A DNA stretch of 64,000 nt from Streptomyces misionensis (GTDB lineage: Bacteria > Actinomycetota > Actinomycetes > Streptomycetales > Streptomycetaceae), in contig NZ_VOGW01000197.1 of the NCBI RefSeq assembly GCF_007896895.1, forward strand, positions 38,533-102,532. Reading direction: 5' to 3'. Each line of letters starts with the position of its first letter. Position 1 is the first letter of the stretch. This document shows, in pieces, positions 33,405 through 41,227 of this stretch. The translations under genes and the position numbers were made by a program. The notes under the pieces are model-generated. The model did not search any database and was not told the origin of the DNA. It saw only the letters and a program-made list of their open reading frames with translations.

Positions 33405-34292
33405 TCAGGCGCAGCCGAGCTCGCCCAGCATGCCCTGGCGCAGCCGGCCGATGATCCGCTTGATCAGCCGCGAGACGTGCATCTGGGAGCAGCCGAGCCG
33501 TTCCCCTATCTCCGCCTGGGTGGCCTCCTCCACGAACCGCAGATGGATGATCTGTCGGTCCCGCTCGCTCAGCTCCGCCATCAGCGGCGCCAGCGCGTGG
33601 AAGTCCTCCACCAGCCGCAGCCCCTCCTCCTCCACGCCGATGAAGTCGGCGAGCACCGCCTCGCCGTTCTCCGGGCCGTCGCCGGTCAGCGCGGCGTCCA
33701 GGGAGGAGGAGTTGTAGCCGTTGGCGGCGAGCTGGCCCTCGATCACCTCGTCCTCGGACAGGTTCATCAGGGTGGCCAGCTCGGAGACCGTCGGCTCACG
33801 GTCGAGCCGGCTGGACAGCTCCTCGCGCGCCCTGGCCAGCTCCACCCGCAGCTCCTGGAGCCGCCGCGGGACGTGCACCGCCCAGGTGGTGTCCCGGAAG
33901 AACCGCTTGATCTCGCCGACGATGTACGGCAGCGCGAAGGAGGTGAACTCCACCTCCCGGGAGAGGTCGAACCGGTCGATGGCCTTGATCAGGCCGATCA
34001 TGCCGGTCTGGACGATGTCCTCCATGTCGTCGCCGCGGCTCCGGAACCGGCCGGCCGCGAACCGCACGAGCGACATGTTCATCTCGATGAGGGTGTTGCG
34101 CGCGTACTGGTACTCGTGGGTGCCCTCCTCCAGCTCGGTCAGCCGGCGGAAGAACTGGCGGGACAGCGAGCGTGCGTCCAGCGGGGCCACGGCGGAGGGA
34201 TCGGCGATGCCGGGCAGCGCCTCCTCGCCCGTCCCGTCCTGCCCGGTTCTCTCGATGACCGCTGCCTGCACCCGCTTCCCTGCGGTGTCCAT
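33405..34292 (-). CDS. SigB/SigF-group RNA polymerase sigma factor
   Basis: A 295-residue alternative sigma factor of the stress/sporulation group (Streptomyces SigB, SigF, SigG, SigH, SigI, SigN). Region 2 is unmistakable: LVRFAAGRFRSRGDDMEDIVQTGMIGLIKAIDRFD and SFALPYIVGEIKRFFRDTTWAVHVPRRLQEL. Region 3 carries EPTVSELATLMNLSEDEVIEG and region 4 HLRFVEEATQAEIGERLGCSQMHVSRLIKRI. N-terminal 45 residues are variable. GGAGAGG precedes the ATG. Which paralogue it is cannot be decided without alignment. No convincing SigB-type promoter upstream of itself. Confidence 0.93.
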   Translation of the reverse strand: MDTAGKRVQAAVIERTGQDGTGEEALPGIADPSAVAPLDARSLSRQFFRRLTELEEGTHEYQYARNTLIEMNMSLVRFAAGRFRSRGDDMEDIVQTGMIGLIKAIDRFDLSREVEFTSFALPYIVGEIKRFFRDTTWAVHVPRRLQELRVELARAREELSSRLDREPTVSELATLMNLSEDEVIEGQLAANGYNSSSLDAALTGDGPENGEAVLADFIGVEEEGLRLVEDFHALAPLMAELSERDRQIIHLRFVEEATQAEIGERLGCSQMHVSRLIKRIIGRLRQGMLGELGCA

Positions 34293-34571
34293 TACCTCTC
34301 CCCACGAAAGTCACGGTCCGGCGCCGTTCGGCTCGCGTCGGTCCCTGCGCTGCTGTGCCTCCGCGCGTACCCCGCAATCGGCGTCTCATGCCCGCCGGCG
34401 GGGTCGCTCACGGGGCGGGTACCCCCCGTGACACGGCGCATGCACCCGCCGGGCGGCACTGGCGTGAAACCGCCGGTGCGCGCCGGCACCACCCGGCGCG
34501 GAACACCGATGACTTCCGGCTCCGGCGGGAGTCTGTACAGCTGAATCCGTTCCTCCATCCGGAAGGTGCTC

Positions 34572-35054
34572 ATGACCACCGACGGTTTCCTCACATGCCT
34601 CTGGTTCGACGGCCGCGCGGAGGAGGCCGCGCATCACTACGTCTCGATCTTCGAGAACTCCCGCATCGACCGCGTCAGCCGCCACACCGCGGCCGGCCCC
34701 GGCCCGGCGGGCTCGGTGCTGGCCGTCGAGTTCACGGCCAACGGCCAGCGGTTCATGGCGCTCAACGGCGGCCCTCAGTTCACCTTCAACGAGTCGATCT
34801 CCTTCCAGATCCTCTGCTCCGGCCAGCGGGAGATCGACCACTACTGGACCAAGCTCACCGAGAACGGCGGCGAGGGCGGCTCCTGCGGCTGGCTCAAGGA
34901 CCGCTACGGCGTCTCCTGGCAGGTCGTCTACGACCGCCTGCTCACCCTGATGAGCGACCCGGACCCCGAGAAGGCCGCGCGCACCGCCCGCGCCATGCTG
35001 GGCATGGGCAAGCTGGACGTGGCCGCGCTGGAGCGGGCGTACGCGGGGGAGTGA
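34572..35054 (+). CDS. VOC-family protein, PhnB-like
   Basis: A 160-residue protein with the vicinal-oxygen-chelate fold, PhnB/3-demethylubiquinone methyltransferase-like subgroup (PF06983). Seen: FLTCLWFDGRAEEAAHHYVS, SVLAVEFTANGQRFMALNGG, then FNESISFQILCSGQREIDHYW and GSCGWLKDRYGVSWQVVY, which give the typical repeated beta-alpha-beta pattern. ATG at 34572 has GGAAGG five bases before it. Converges with the phosphotransferase gene, four bases apart. Substrate unknown. Confidence 0.87.
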   Translation: MTTDGFLTCLWFDGRAEEAAHHYVSIFENSRIDRVSRHTAAGPGPAGSVLAVEFTANGQRFMALNGGPQFTFNESISFQILCSGQREIDHYWTKLTENGGEGGSCGWLKDRYGVSWQVVYDRLLTLMSDPDPEKAARTARAMLGMGKLDVAALERAYAGE

Positions 35055-35058
35055 GCGC

Positions 35059-35931
35059 TCACCCCTCCGTCAGGATCTCGCCGATCACATGGCGGGAGTT
35101 CGCCGCCAGGGGCGGGTTGGTGTGCCAGTAGTAGGGGAGCTGGATCAGGGCCACCGACAGGGCCCAGCCCCGGCCGCGGGCCCACTCGGCGTCGTCCGCG
35201 TCCACTGCCTCGCGGAAGGCGGGCCGGGCGGCGGCGGGCAGCAGGTTCCAGGCCGGCATCAGATCCACGGCGGGATCGCCCACGCCCGCGCAGCCGAAGT
35301 CGATGACCGCGCCGAGCCGGTCGCCGTCGACCAGGACGTTGCCGGGTGACAGGTCGCCGTGGGACCACATCGGCGGGCCGCTGTGCCGCGGGGCGCGCAG
35401 CGCCCGCTCCCACAGCGCGGTGACGGCGGCCGCGTCGATCCGCTCGCCCAGCTCGGCGATGGCCGCACGGGTGGGCGCGTCCCGCTCGCTCAGGGCGCCG
35501 CCCCGGTAGCCGGCCGGCGCGTCCCCGGGGGGCACCCGGCGCAGGGCGCGGACGAACCGCCCGAGGTCCTCGGCCAGCCTCCGCGGCCCGGGCACGGCGC
35601 CCGCCGTCGGGTTGGCGCCCTCCAGCCAGCGGTAGACGGACCAGGGCCACGGATGGTCCTCGTCCGGCTCGCCCCGGCCCACCGGCTCGGGCACGGCCAC
35701 CGGGAGCAGCGGGCCGAGCCGGGGCAGCCAGCGCTGCTCATGGGCCACGCCGGGGACCGCGCCGGGGTGCCGGGGGAGCTGTACCACCAGCTCGGTGCCC
35801 AGCCGGAACATGGCGTTCTCCGTGCCCGAGGACACGAGTCGCCGCACCGGCAGCCCGGCCCACTCGGGAAAGCGGCGGGCGATCAGCCGCCGGACCAGCG
35901 CGGCGTCGATGCCGACTTCGTCGGCGTGCAT
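35059..35931 (-). CDS. Aminoglycoside phosphotransferase-family kinase
   Basis: A 290-residue APH/choline-kinase-fold phosphotransferase. The N-lobe contains LVSSGTENAMFRLGTELVVQLPR; the catalytic loop is MWSHGDLSPGNVLVDG (HGDLxxxN) and the metal site VIDFGCAGVGDPAVDL. These motifs are intact, so it should be active. MHADEV at 35931 is the conserved start in relatives; an in-frame ATG at 35955 would add eight residues. Relatives phosphorylate macrolides, aminoglycosides or unknown small molecules; resistance cannot be inferred from sequence alone. Confidence 0.85.
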   Translation of the reverse strand: MHADEVGIDAALVRRLIARRFPEWAGLPVRRLVSSGTENAMFRLGTELVVQLPRHPGAVPGVAHEQRWLPRLGPLLPVAVPEPVGRGEPDEDHPWPWSVYRWLEGANPTAGAVPGPRRLAEDLGRFVRALRRVPPGDAPAGYRGGALSERDAPTRAAIAELGERIDAAAVTALWERALRAPRHSGPPMWSHGDLSPGNVLVDGDRLGAVIDFGCAGVGDPAVDLMPAWNLLPAAARPAFREAVDADDAEWARGRGWALSVALIQLPYYWHTNPPLAANSRHVIGEILTEG

Positions 35932-36001
35932 TCTCTGCGCGTTCACGGCCCCCATCCGAGCGCCCCGGGGCCCGTGCCGTCGAGGGATTTCGGGCGCCCC
36001 G

Positions 36002-37018
36002 TCACCCGGGTACCAGCACCGCCGCGCCGTCGAAGCGGCCCGCCTTCAGATCGCGCAACGCCTCGGGGGCCCGGTCGAGCGGATAGCGGTGGGTGGTCGC
36101 GCGGACGCCGTAGCGGGCCGCCAGCGCGAGGAACTCCCGGCCGTCCGCACGGGTGTTGGCGGTGACGCTGCGCACCTCCTTCTCGTAGAACAGGTCCGTC
36201 TCGTAGTGCAGCGGCGGCACGTCGGTGAGGTGGATGCCCGCGAGCGCCAGCACCCCGCCCCGGTCCAGGGCGCGCAGCGCGACCGGCACCAGCTCGCCCG
36301 CCGGGGCGAAGAGGATCGCCGCGTCCAGTGGCTCCGGCGGCGGCTCGGCCAGGTCCCGCGCGGAGGCCGCGCCCAGCTCCAGGGCGAGCCGGCGCGACAC
36401 CTCGTCGCGGGTGATCACATGCACGGTCGCGCCCTCGGCGAGCGCGACCTGGGCGCACAGATGGGCGCTGCCCCCGAAGCCGTACAGCCCGAGGCGGCCA
36501 CCGCGCGGCAGCCCGGAGCGGCGCAGCGCGCGGAAGCCGATGATCCCGGCGCACAGCAGCGGCGCCGCCGGCACGTCGTCCAGCGCCTCGGGCAGCCGGT
36601 AGGCGAACGGCGCCGGGACGGTGGTGTACTCGGCGTATCCGCCGTCCGCGTCCCAGCCGGTGTAGCGCGAGCGCGGGCACAGGTTCTCGTCGCCCCGGGC
36701 GCAGTAGGCGCACACCCCGTCGGTGCGGCGCAGCCAGGCCACGCCCACCCGGTCGCCGAGGGCGAAGCCGAAGACCTGCGCCCCGGTGCCGGCCACCTCG
36801 CCGACGACCTCGTGGCCGGGCGTCACCCCTGCCCGGTGCACCGGCAGGTCGCCCTCCGCGACATGCAGATCGGTCCGGCACACCCCGCACGCCCGCACCC
36901 GCACCAGCAGCTCGTCGGGCCCGGGCTCGGGCACCGGCCGCTCGATCTCCTTCAGCGGCTCGCCCTCGACCGGTCCCTGCTCCACCACTGACCACGCCCG
37001 CATCGCCGCTGCCGTCAT
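36002..37018 (-). CDS. Zinc-dependent alcohol dehydrogenase
   Basis: A 338-residue medium-chain dehydrogenase. Catalytic zinc ligands lie in VRACGVCRTDLHVAEGDLP (Cys) and TPGHEVVGEV (His-Glu); the structural zinc lobe is seen in CAYCARGDENLC with its cysteines, and the substrate-side ligand in PLLCAGIIGF. The Rossmann fold reads GLYGFGGSAHLCAQVAL. Chain length fits the AdhA/AdhP-like tetrameric bacterial group. ATG at 37018 has GGAAGGG upstream; ATG 37003 in frame is possible. Substrate unknown. Confidence 0.9.
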   Translation of the reverse strand: MTAAAMRAWSVVEQGPVEGEPLKEIERPVPEPGPDELLVRVRACGVCRTDLHVAEGDLPVHRAGVTPGHEVVGEVAGTGAQVFGFALGDRVGVAWLRRTDGVCAYCARGDENLCPRSRYTGWDADGGYAEYTTVPAPFAYRLPEALDDVPAAPLLCAGIIGFRALRRSGLPRGGRLGLYGFGGSAHLCAQVALAEGATVHVITRDEVSRRLALELGAASARDLAEPPPEPLDAAILFAPAGELVPVALRALDRGGVLALAGIHLTDVPPLHYETDLFYEKEVRSVTANTRADGREFLALAARYGVRATTHRYPLDRAPEALRDLKAGRFDGAAVLVPG

Positions 37019-37102
37019 CGCCCGTGCCCTTCCGCGGAAGTCCGCTCCCCTCCCCAGTGTCCGGCAGGCCCCCGCTCGGCGCGCGGCCCGGCCAGGGGCT
37101 GG

Positions 37103-37270
37103 CTAGTGCTGTGGCTGGAAAGGTTTGCCGGGAAGCTCGCGGCGTCCGGTGCGGTGCATCGCAAGGCGGAGCATGACCCGCGTACTGGATGTACTCGGGT
37201 GATGCGACAACGCGGCGAGGTGCCGTGCCGGGCGTCGCGAGCCGGTGAACCTTTCCGGTCGCAGCGCTAG
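37103..37270 (+). repeat. 168-bp palindromic CTAG-flanked element (MITE-like)
   Basis: Outer arms 37103-37154 and 37223-37270 are inverted repeats that pair over 48 positions with a single GAAG bulge. All mismatches between the arms (ten) are T/C or G/A exchanges that become G-U pairs only in a transcript of the + strand. An inner hairpin (37171-37205) pairs GCAT-ACCCG-GTAC with GTAC-CGGGT-ATGC around loop TGGAT, with single-base mismatches. Both ends are CTAG, rare in such DNA and like the target duplications of IS5-type transposases. It encodes no protein. Confidence 0.7.
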
Positions 37271-37314
37271 CGTGGGCAGACGGGGGCCGGCACGACACCA
37301 GGAGGGCGGCGCCG

Positions 37315-38109
37315 ATGGCCGTACAACCGGAAGGAACCCCCTGCTGGGCCGATGCGATGTTCACCGACCTGGAGGGCGCCAAGAAGTTCTACGGCGAGGT
37401 CCTCGGCTGGACCTTCGGCGCGTCCACGTCCGAGTACGGCAACTACACCCAGGCCTACGCGGACGGGAGGGCGGTGGCCGCCGTGGTCCCGCCCATGCCC
37501 GGTCAGGAGGGGCAGTCGCAGTGGTGCCTGTACTTCGCCTCACCGGACGCCGCCGCCACGGCGGAGAGGGTACGGCGGGCCGGCGGCGACGTGCTGATGG
37601 AGCCGATGCCGATCGCCGACTTCGGCACCATGTGCCTGGCCCGCGAGCCCAGCGGGGCCGTGTTCGGGGTGTGGCAGGCGGGCACCCACGAGGGCTTCGA
37701 GGAGACGGCCGTCCCCGGCGCCTACTGCTGGGCCGAGGTCTTCACCCGTGAGCCCGAGCGGACGGACGCCTTCCTCACCGCGGTCTTCCCGTACCGGGCG
37801 CGGGACCTCGCGGACGACGCGGTGGACTTCCGGGTGTTCGACGTGGGCGAGGAGACCGTGCTCGGCCGGATGCGGATGACCGACGACTTCCCGCCCGAGG
37901 TGCCCTCGTACATCAACGTCTACTTCGCCGTCGCCGACTGCGACGCTGCCGTCGCCGCGGCGGTCCGGCTCGGCGGCGTCGTCCGGTTCGGGCCGATGAG
38001 CAGCCCCTTCGGCCGGTTCGCGGCGCTCAGCGATCCCCAGGGCGCCGACTTCTCGGTGATCGACGTCATGACCACAGAGGGCGAGCCGCCCCGGATCGAG
38101 GGCCCCTGA
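37315..38109 (+). CDS. Double-domain VOC/glyoxalase-family protein
   Basis: A 264-residue protein with two vicinal-oxygen-chelate modules (residues 8-125 and 134-252). Module 1: CWADAMFTDLEGAKKFYGEVLGW, then MCLAREPSGAVFGVWQAG. Module 2: GAYCWAEVFTREPERTDAFL, then FAALSDPQGADFSVIDV. AGGAGG precedes the ATG at 37315. This layout is common in Streptomyces and sometimes annotated as hydroxylase or glyoxalase. Histidine metal ligands of true glyoxalases are not obvious, so activity is uncertain. Confidence 0.87.
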   Translation: MAVQPEGTPCWADAMFTDLEGAKKFYGEVLGWTFGASTSEYGNYTQAYADGRAVAAVVPPMPGQEGQSQWCLYFASPDAAATAERVRRAGGDVLMEPMPIADFGTMCLAREPSGAVFGVWQAGTHEGFEETAVPGAYCWAEVFTREPERTDAFLTAVFPYRARDLADDAVDFRVFDVGEETVLGRMRMTDDFPPEVPSYINVYFAVADCDAAVAAAVRLGGVVRFGPMSSPFGRFAALSDPQGADFSVIDVMTTEGEPPRIEGP

Positions 38110-38154
38110 CCGGACCGGACCGGGCACCCGCGCGGTCGTGGGATGATCGTGCGC

Positions 38155-38838
38155 ATGCGTGAACGAGTGGTGGCCGCGTGCGACGGGGCTTCGAAGGGAA
38201 ACCCCGGACCGGCCGGATGGGCGTGGGTGGTCTCGGACGACGACGAGCGGACGCCCGCTCGCTGGGAGGCGGGCCCGCTCGGCCGGGCCACCAACAACGT
38301 CGCCGAACTCACCGCCCTGGAGCGGCTGCTGACCGCCGTCGACCCCGAGGTGCCGCTGGAGGTCCGGATGGACTCCCAGTACGCCATGAAGGCCGTCACC
38401 ACCTGGCTGCCGGGCTGGAAGCGCAACGGCTGGAAGACGTCCGCCGGCAAGCCGGTCGCCAACCAGGAGCTGGTGGTGCGCATCGACGCCCTCCTGGACG
38501 GCCGCTCGGTGGAGTTCCGCTACGTCCCGGCCCACCAGGTCGACGGCGACCCGCTCAACGACTTCGCCGACCGCGCCGCCAGCCAGGCCGCCTCGGTGCA
38601 GGAGGCGGCGGGCAGCGCGCTCGGCTCGCCGGTGCCGCCGCCCTCGCCCGACACCCCCAAGTCGGCCGCCCCCCGCAAGAAGACGGTCCGTCGCGGCGGC
38701 GGCGCGTCCTCCTCGCGCACCCTCAAGGCGAAGTTCCCCGGCCGCTGCGTCTGCGGCCGCTCCTACGCGGCCGGCGAGTCCATCGCCAAGAACGCGCAGG
38801 GCTGGGGCCACCCGGAGTGCCGCACCGCGGAGGCCTGA
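38155..38838 (+). CDS. Ribonuclease HI with C-terminal Cys-rich tail
   Basis: A 227-residue RNase H that should cleave the RNA strand of RNA-DNA hybrids. The acidic site is complete: D10 (AACDGASKGNPGPAG), E51 (NNVAELTAL), D73 (VRMDSQYAMK) and D136 (LNDFADRAA), with the H127 loop in VPAHQVDGD. These spacings are close to the E. coli enzyme. After a proline/serine linker (about 148-190) comes an unusual tail, KFPGRCVCGRSYAAGESIAKNA then WGHPEC, resembling a small zinc ribbon. ATG at 38155 is preferred to an upstream in-frame start at 38143. A decayed aldo/keto reductase begins right after the stop. Confidence 0.88.
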   Translation: MRERVVAACDGASKGNPGPAGWAWVVSDDDERTPARWEAGPLGRATNNVAELTALERLLTAVDPEVPLEVRMDSQYAMKAVTTWLPGWKRNGWKTSAGKPVANQELVVRIDALLDGRSVEFRYVPAHQVDGDPLNDFADRAASQAASVQEAAGSALGSPVPPPSPDTPKSAAPRKKTVRRGGGASSSRTLKAKFPGRCVCGRSYAAGESIAKNAQGWGHPECRTAEA

Positions 38839-38839
38839 G

Positions 38840-39052
38840 CGGGCGGTCGGGGGCACGCCGGCCCAGCTGGCGCTGCGCTGGATCATCGAGCAGGAGGGCG
38901 TCACCACGGTGATCCCCGGCGCCCGCAACCCCGAGCAGGCCCGCGCCAACGCGGCCGCCGCCCAGCTGCCGCCGCTGCCGCAGGACACCCTCGCCGCGAT
39001 CCGCGACCTGTACGAGAAGCGGATCCGGGAGCAGGTCGAACACCGCTGGTGA
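38840..39052 (+). pseudogene. Aldo/keto reductase C-terminal remnant
   Basis: The frame from 38840 to the TGA at 39050-39052 reads GTPAQLALRWIIEQEGVTT, VIPGARNPEQARANAAAA and LPPLPQDTLAAIRDLYEKR, the standard end of an aldo/keto reductase including the coenzyme-binding segment. The rest of the enzyme is missing; the RNase H coding sequence ends one base before. No start codon or ribosome site fits. It looks like the scar of a deletion or replacement that brought RNase H here. Confidence 0.78.
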
Positions 39053-39069
39053 CGGCCCGGACGCCCACC

Positions 39070-39095
39070 GTTTGAAGGAACGGCCGGGCGGTTAC
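39070..39095 (+). promoter_or_regulatory. Candidate SigB-type promoter before the DUF6328 gene
   Basis: GTTT at 39070-39073, 16 bases, then GGTTAC at 39090-39095 approximate the SigB-group consensus (GNNT, 14-16 bases, GGGTAY). The ATG at 39105 follows 9 bases later, so any transcript would be nearly leaderless. Confidence 0.35.
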
Positions 39096-39104
39096 CTGCA
39101 TCGC

Positions 39105-39602
39105 ATGACCGAGGACGGACGTCGCAGAGGACGACACGAGACCGAGGAGGAGCGGGCGGACCGGATGTGGGGTGAACTCATCCAGGAGGTCCGCGTCGCC
39201 CAGACGGGCGTGCAGATCCTGTTCGGCTTCCTGCTGACCGTCGTCTTCTACCCGAAGTTCACCCGGCTGCCCGTCGACGACCAGCACATCTACATCGTCA
39301 CGGTGGTCCTCGGCGCCTGCACCACCGGCGCCCTCATCGGGCCGGTCTCCCTGCACCGGCTGGTCGCCGGGCGCCGGATCAAACCCCGTGCGGTGCGGCT
39401 CGCCGCCCGGCTGACCTTCGTGGGCCTGGTCATGCTGCTCGCCACCACGACCTCCGCCCTGCTGCTCATCCTCCGGGTGGCCACGCACGACAGCTATGTG
39501 CCCTGGCTGGTCACGGGGGTCGTCGTCTGGTACCTGGTGTGCTGGTTCGGCCTCCCCATGTGGGTCCGCCGCCGGCACACCACCCGCGGGGACGACGTCT
39601 GA
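39105..39602 (+). CDS. DUF6328-family membrane protein
   Basis: A 165-residue membrane protein. After a charged N-terminus (ETEEERADRMWGELIQEVRVAQTGVQ, the family signature) come four helices: ILFGFLLTVVFYPKF (35-50), IYIVTVVLGACTTGALIGPVS (63-83), LTFVGLVMLLATTTSALLLIL (103-123) and VPWLVTGVVVWYLVCWFGLP (131-150). Function is unknown. ATG at 39105 has no visible ribosome site and may be leaderless. Converges with the SsgA-like gene. Confidence 0.8.
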   Translation: MTEDGRRRGRHETEEERADRMWGELIQEVRVAQTGVQILFGFLLTVVFYPKFTRLPVDDQHIYIVTVVLGACTTGALIGPVSLHRLVAGRRIKPRAVRLAARLTFVGLVMLLATTTSALLLILRVATHDSYVPWLVTGVVVWYLVCWFGLPMWVRRRHTTRGDDV

Positions 39603-39692
39603 GCGGCCGCCGCGGGCGGGGTCCTCGGCCGGGTCGATCGCGTCGGCCCTGCCGAGGAGCTCGCCCCACGCCGCGGGACGTCTCCCGACGGC

Positions 39693-40118
39693 TCAGCCGG
39701 CGGCCAGGATGTCCGCCAGCAGATCGTCCACCGGGGCCCGTTCACAGCCGGGCGGCACCACGGCGTGGGTCTCGCGCAGGAACCCGGCGACGGCCGGCGC
39801 CCACGCGTACACCACCGCGCGCTGCCGGCCGCCGTCGGGACGGGTGTCGCCGAGGAACTCCATGCGCAGTTCGTGCCCCGCACCGGTGCCGACCGGGCGC
39901 AGCCGTACGTCGCCGACGCCGACCGGCCCGGCCAGTCCGGCGGCCAGCATCTCCCGGTCCAGGCGCCAGCGGGCCAGCACCCGGCCGTCATGGGCGAAGA
40001 CGGCCGTGACGGCGAACGGGTCGGCGGCGTCGTAGCCGAGATGGACGAACACCGGGCACCGGCCGGTACCCGGCGTGTGGAGCTGCACCACCATGGACGT
40101 GTGCGCGGACGTGTTCAC
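39693..40118 (-). CDS. SsgA-like sporulation and cell-division protein (SALP) 2
   Basis: A 141-residue second SsgA-like protein. Family segments: VFVHLGYDAADPFAVTAVFAH, LARWRLDREMLAAGLAGPVG, VGDVRLRPVG, and HELRMEFLGDTRPDGGRQRA. It is more divergent than the paralogue at 3764 and has a shorter C-terminal helix. The start is GTG at 40118, with GGAGG eight bases upstream. It probably contributes to spore-wall or septum processes as other SALPs do, but its partner is unknown. Confidence 0.83.
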   Translation of the reverse strand: MNTSAHTSMVVQLHTPGTGRCPVFVHLGYDAADPFAVTAVFAHDGRVLARWRLDREMLAAGLAGPVGVGDVRLRPVGTGAGHELRMEFLGDTRPDGGRQRAVVYAWAPAVAGFLRETHAVVPPGCERAPVDDLLADILAAG

Positions 40119-40199
40119 GCGAGGACCTCCGGGACGATCGGCGTGGATCTTCCGGGTACCCCGGTTCGGCGGAAGTTGACATCGCCGGACGCGCGGACG

Positions 40200-41171
40200 T
40201 CAGTCGAACGCCTCGCGCAGCGCGGGCAGCAGGGTCTTCGCCGACCAGTCCAGGAACTCCGGCTGGGTCTCGCCGCCGATCTGCACGAGGGCGATCTCCC
40301 CGAATCCCGCCTCGGCGTACGGGCGTACGGCCGCCACGAAGTCGTCCGGGTCGTCGCCGCACGGGATGGAGGAGGCCACGTCGTCGGGGGTGACGAACTG
40401 TGTCGCGGCCGCGAAGGAGTCCGGGTGCGGCAGTTCGGAGTTCACCTTCCAGCCCAGCCCGAACCAGCGGAACTGGCTGTGGGCGCGCTCGACGGCCGCG
40501 TCCCGGTCGGTGCCGTAGCTCACCGGCAGCTGGCCGACCCGGGGCTTTCCCTCACCGCCGTGCCGGTCGAAGGCCTCCAGCAGATCCGCCTTCGGCTCGG
40601 TCGCGATCACCAGGTCGGCGAGGTGCCCGGCGAGCCGGCAGGACTGCTCGCCGGAGACCGCGACGCCGATCGGCGGCGCCTGCTCCGGCAGGTCCCACAG
40701 CCGGGCCGACTCCACGTCGAAGTGCTCGCCGTGGTAGGTGACGTGATCGCCCCGGAACAGCGCGCGGATGATCTCCAGGGCCTCCTCCAGCATCTCGTGC
40801 CGCACGTCCACCGGGGGCCAGCCACCGCCCACCACATGCTCGTTGAGGTTCTCACCGGCGCCGAGACCGAGCCGGAACCTGCCCTCGGACAGCAGCTGCA
40901 CGGTGGCCGCCTTCTGCGCGACCACGGCCGGGTGGTAGCGCCGGGTGGGACAGGTCACGTAGGTCATCAGCGGAATCCGCGAGGTGGCCTGGGCCGCGGC
41001 GCCGAGCACGCTCCACGCGTACGGGGAGTGGCCCTGCGCGCGCAGCCACGGAAAGTAGTGGTCCGAGGTCACCGAGAAGTCGAACCCGGCCTCCTCGGCG
41101 CGCACCACATGGTCCACCAGCTCCCGGGGGCCGGCCTGCTCGGTCATCATCGTGTATCCGATTTGCACCAT
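40200..41171 (-). CDS. F420-dependent LLM-class oxidoreductase
   Basis: A 323-residue luciferase-like (TIM-barrel) oxidoreductase, most like the F420-dependent glucose-6-phosphate dehydrogenase-type family (TIGR03557). Seen: VQIGYTMMTEQAGPRELVDH, DFSVTSDHYFPWLRAQGHSPYAWS, AVVAQKAATVQLLSEGRFRLGLGAGENLNEH and PPIGVAVSGEQSCRLAGHLAD. ATG at 41171. The following gene lies 57 bases away on the same strand. Substrate not deducible; such enzymes reduce or oxidise varied cofactor-linked substrates. Confidence 0.87.
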   Translation of the reverse strand: MVQIGYTMMTEQAGPRELVDHVVRAEEAGFDFSVTSDHYFPWLRAQGHSPYAWSVLGAAAQATSRIPLMTYVTCPTRRYHPAVVAQKAATVQLLSEGRFRLGLGAGENLNEHVVGGGWPPVDVRHEMLEEALEIIRALFRGDHVTYHGEHFDVESARLWDLPEQAPPIGVAVSGEQSCRLAGHLADLVIATEPKADLLEAFDRHGGEGKPRVGQLPVSYGTDRDAAVERAHSQFRWFGLGWKVNSELPHPDSFAAATQFVTPDDVASSIPCGDDPDDFVAAVRPYAEAGFGEIALVQIGGETQPEFLDWSAKTLLPALREAFD

Positions 41172-41227
41172 GCGGGCCGAGTCCCCGGGCCGGCCGCCGG
41201 AAAACGGCCGAGGGCGGACTGCCGGAG

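Noticed and set aside
34290..34450. A SigB-type promoter upstream of the sigma factor
   Set aside because: GGGTAC is present near 34417-34422 but no GNNT lies 14-16 bases from it on the correct strand.
35059..35931. Calling the phosphotransferase an antibiotic resistance gene
   Set aside because: Catalytic motifs are intact but the substrate side cannot be read by eye, and most chromosomal members have unknown targets.
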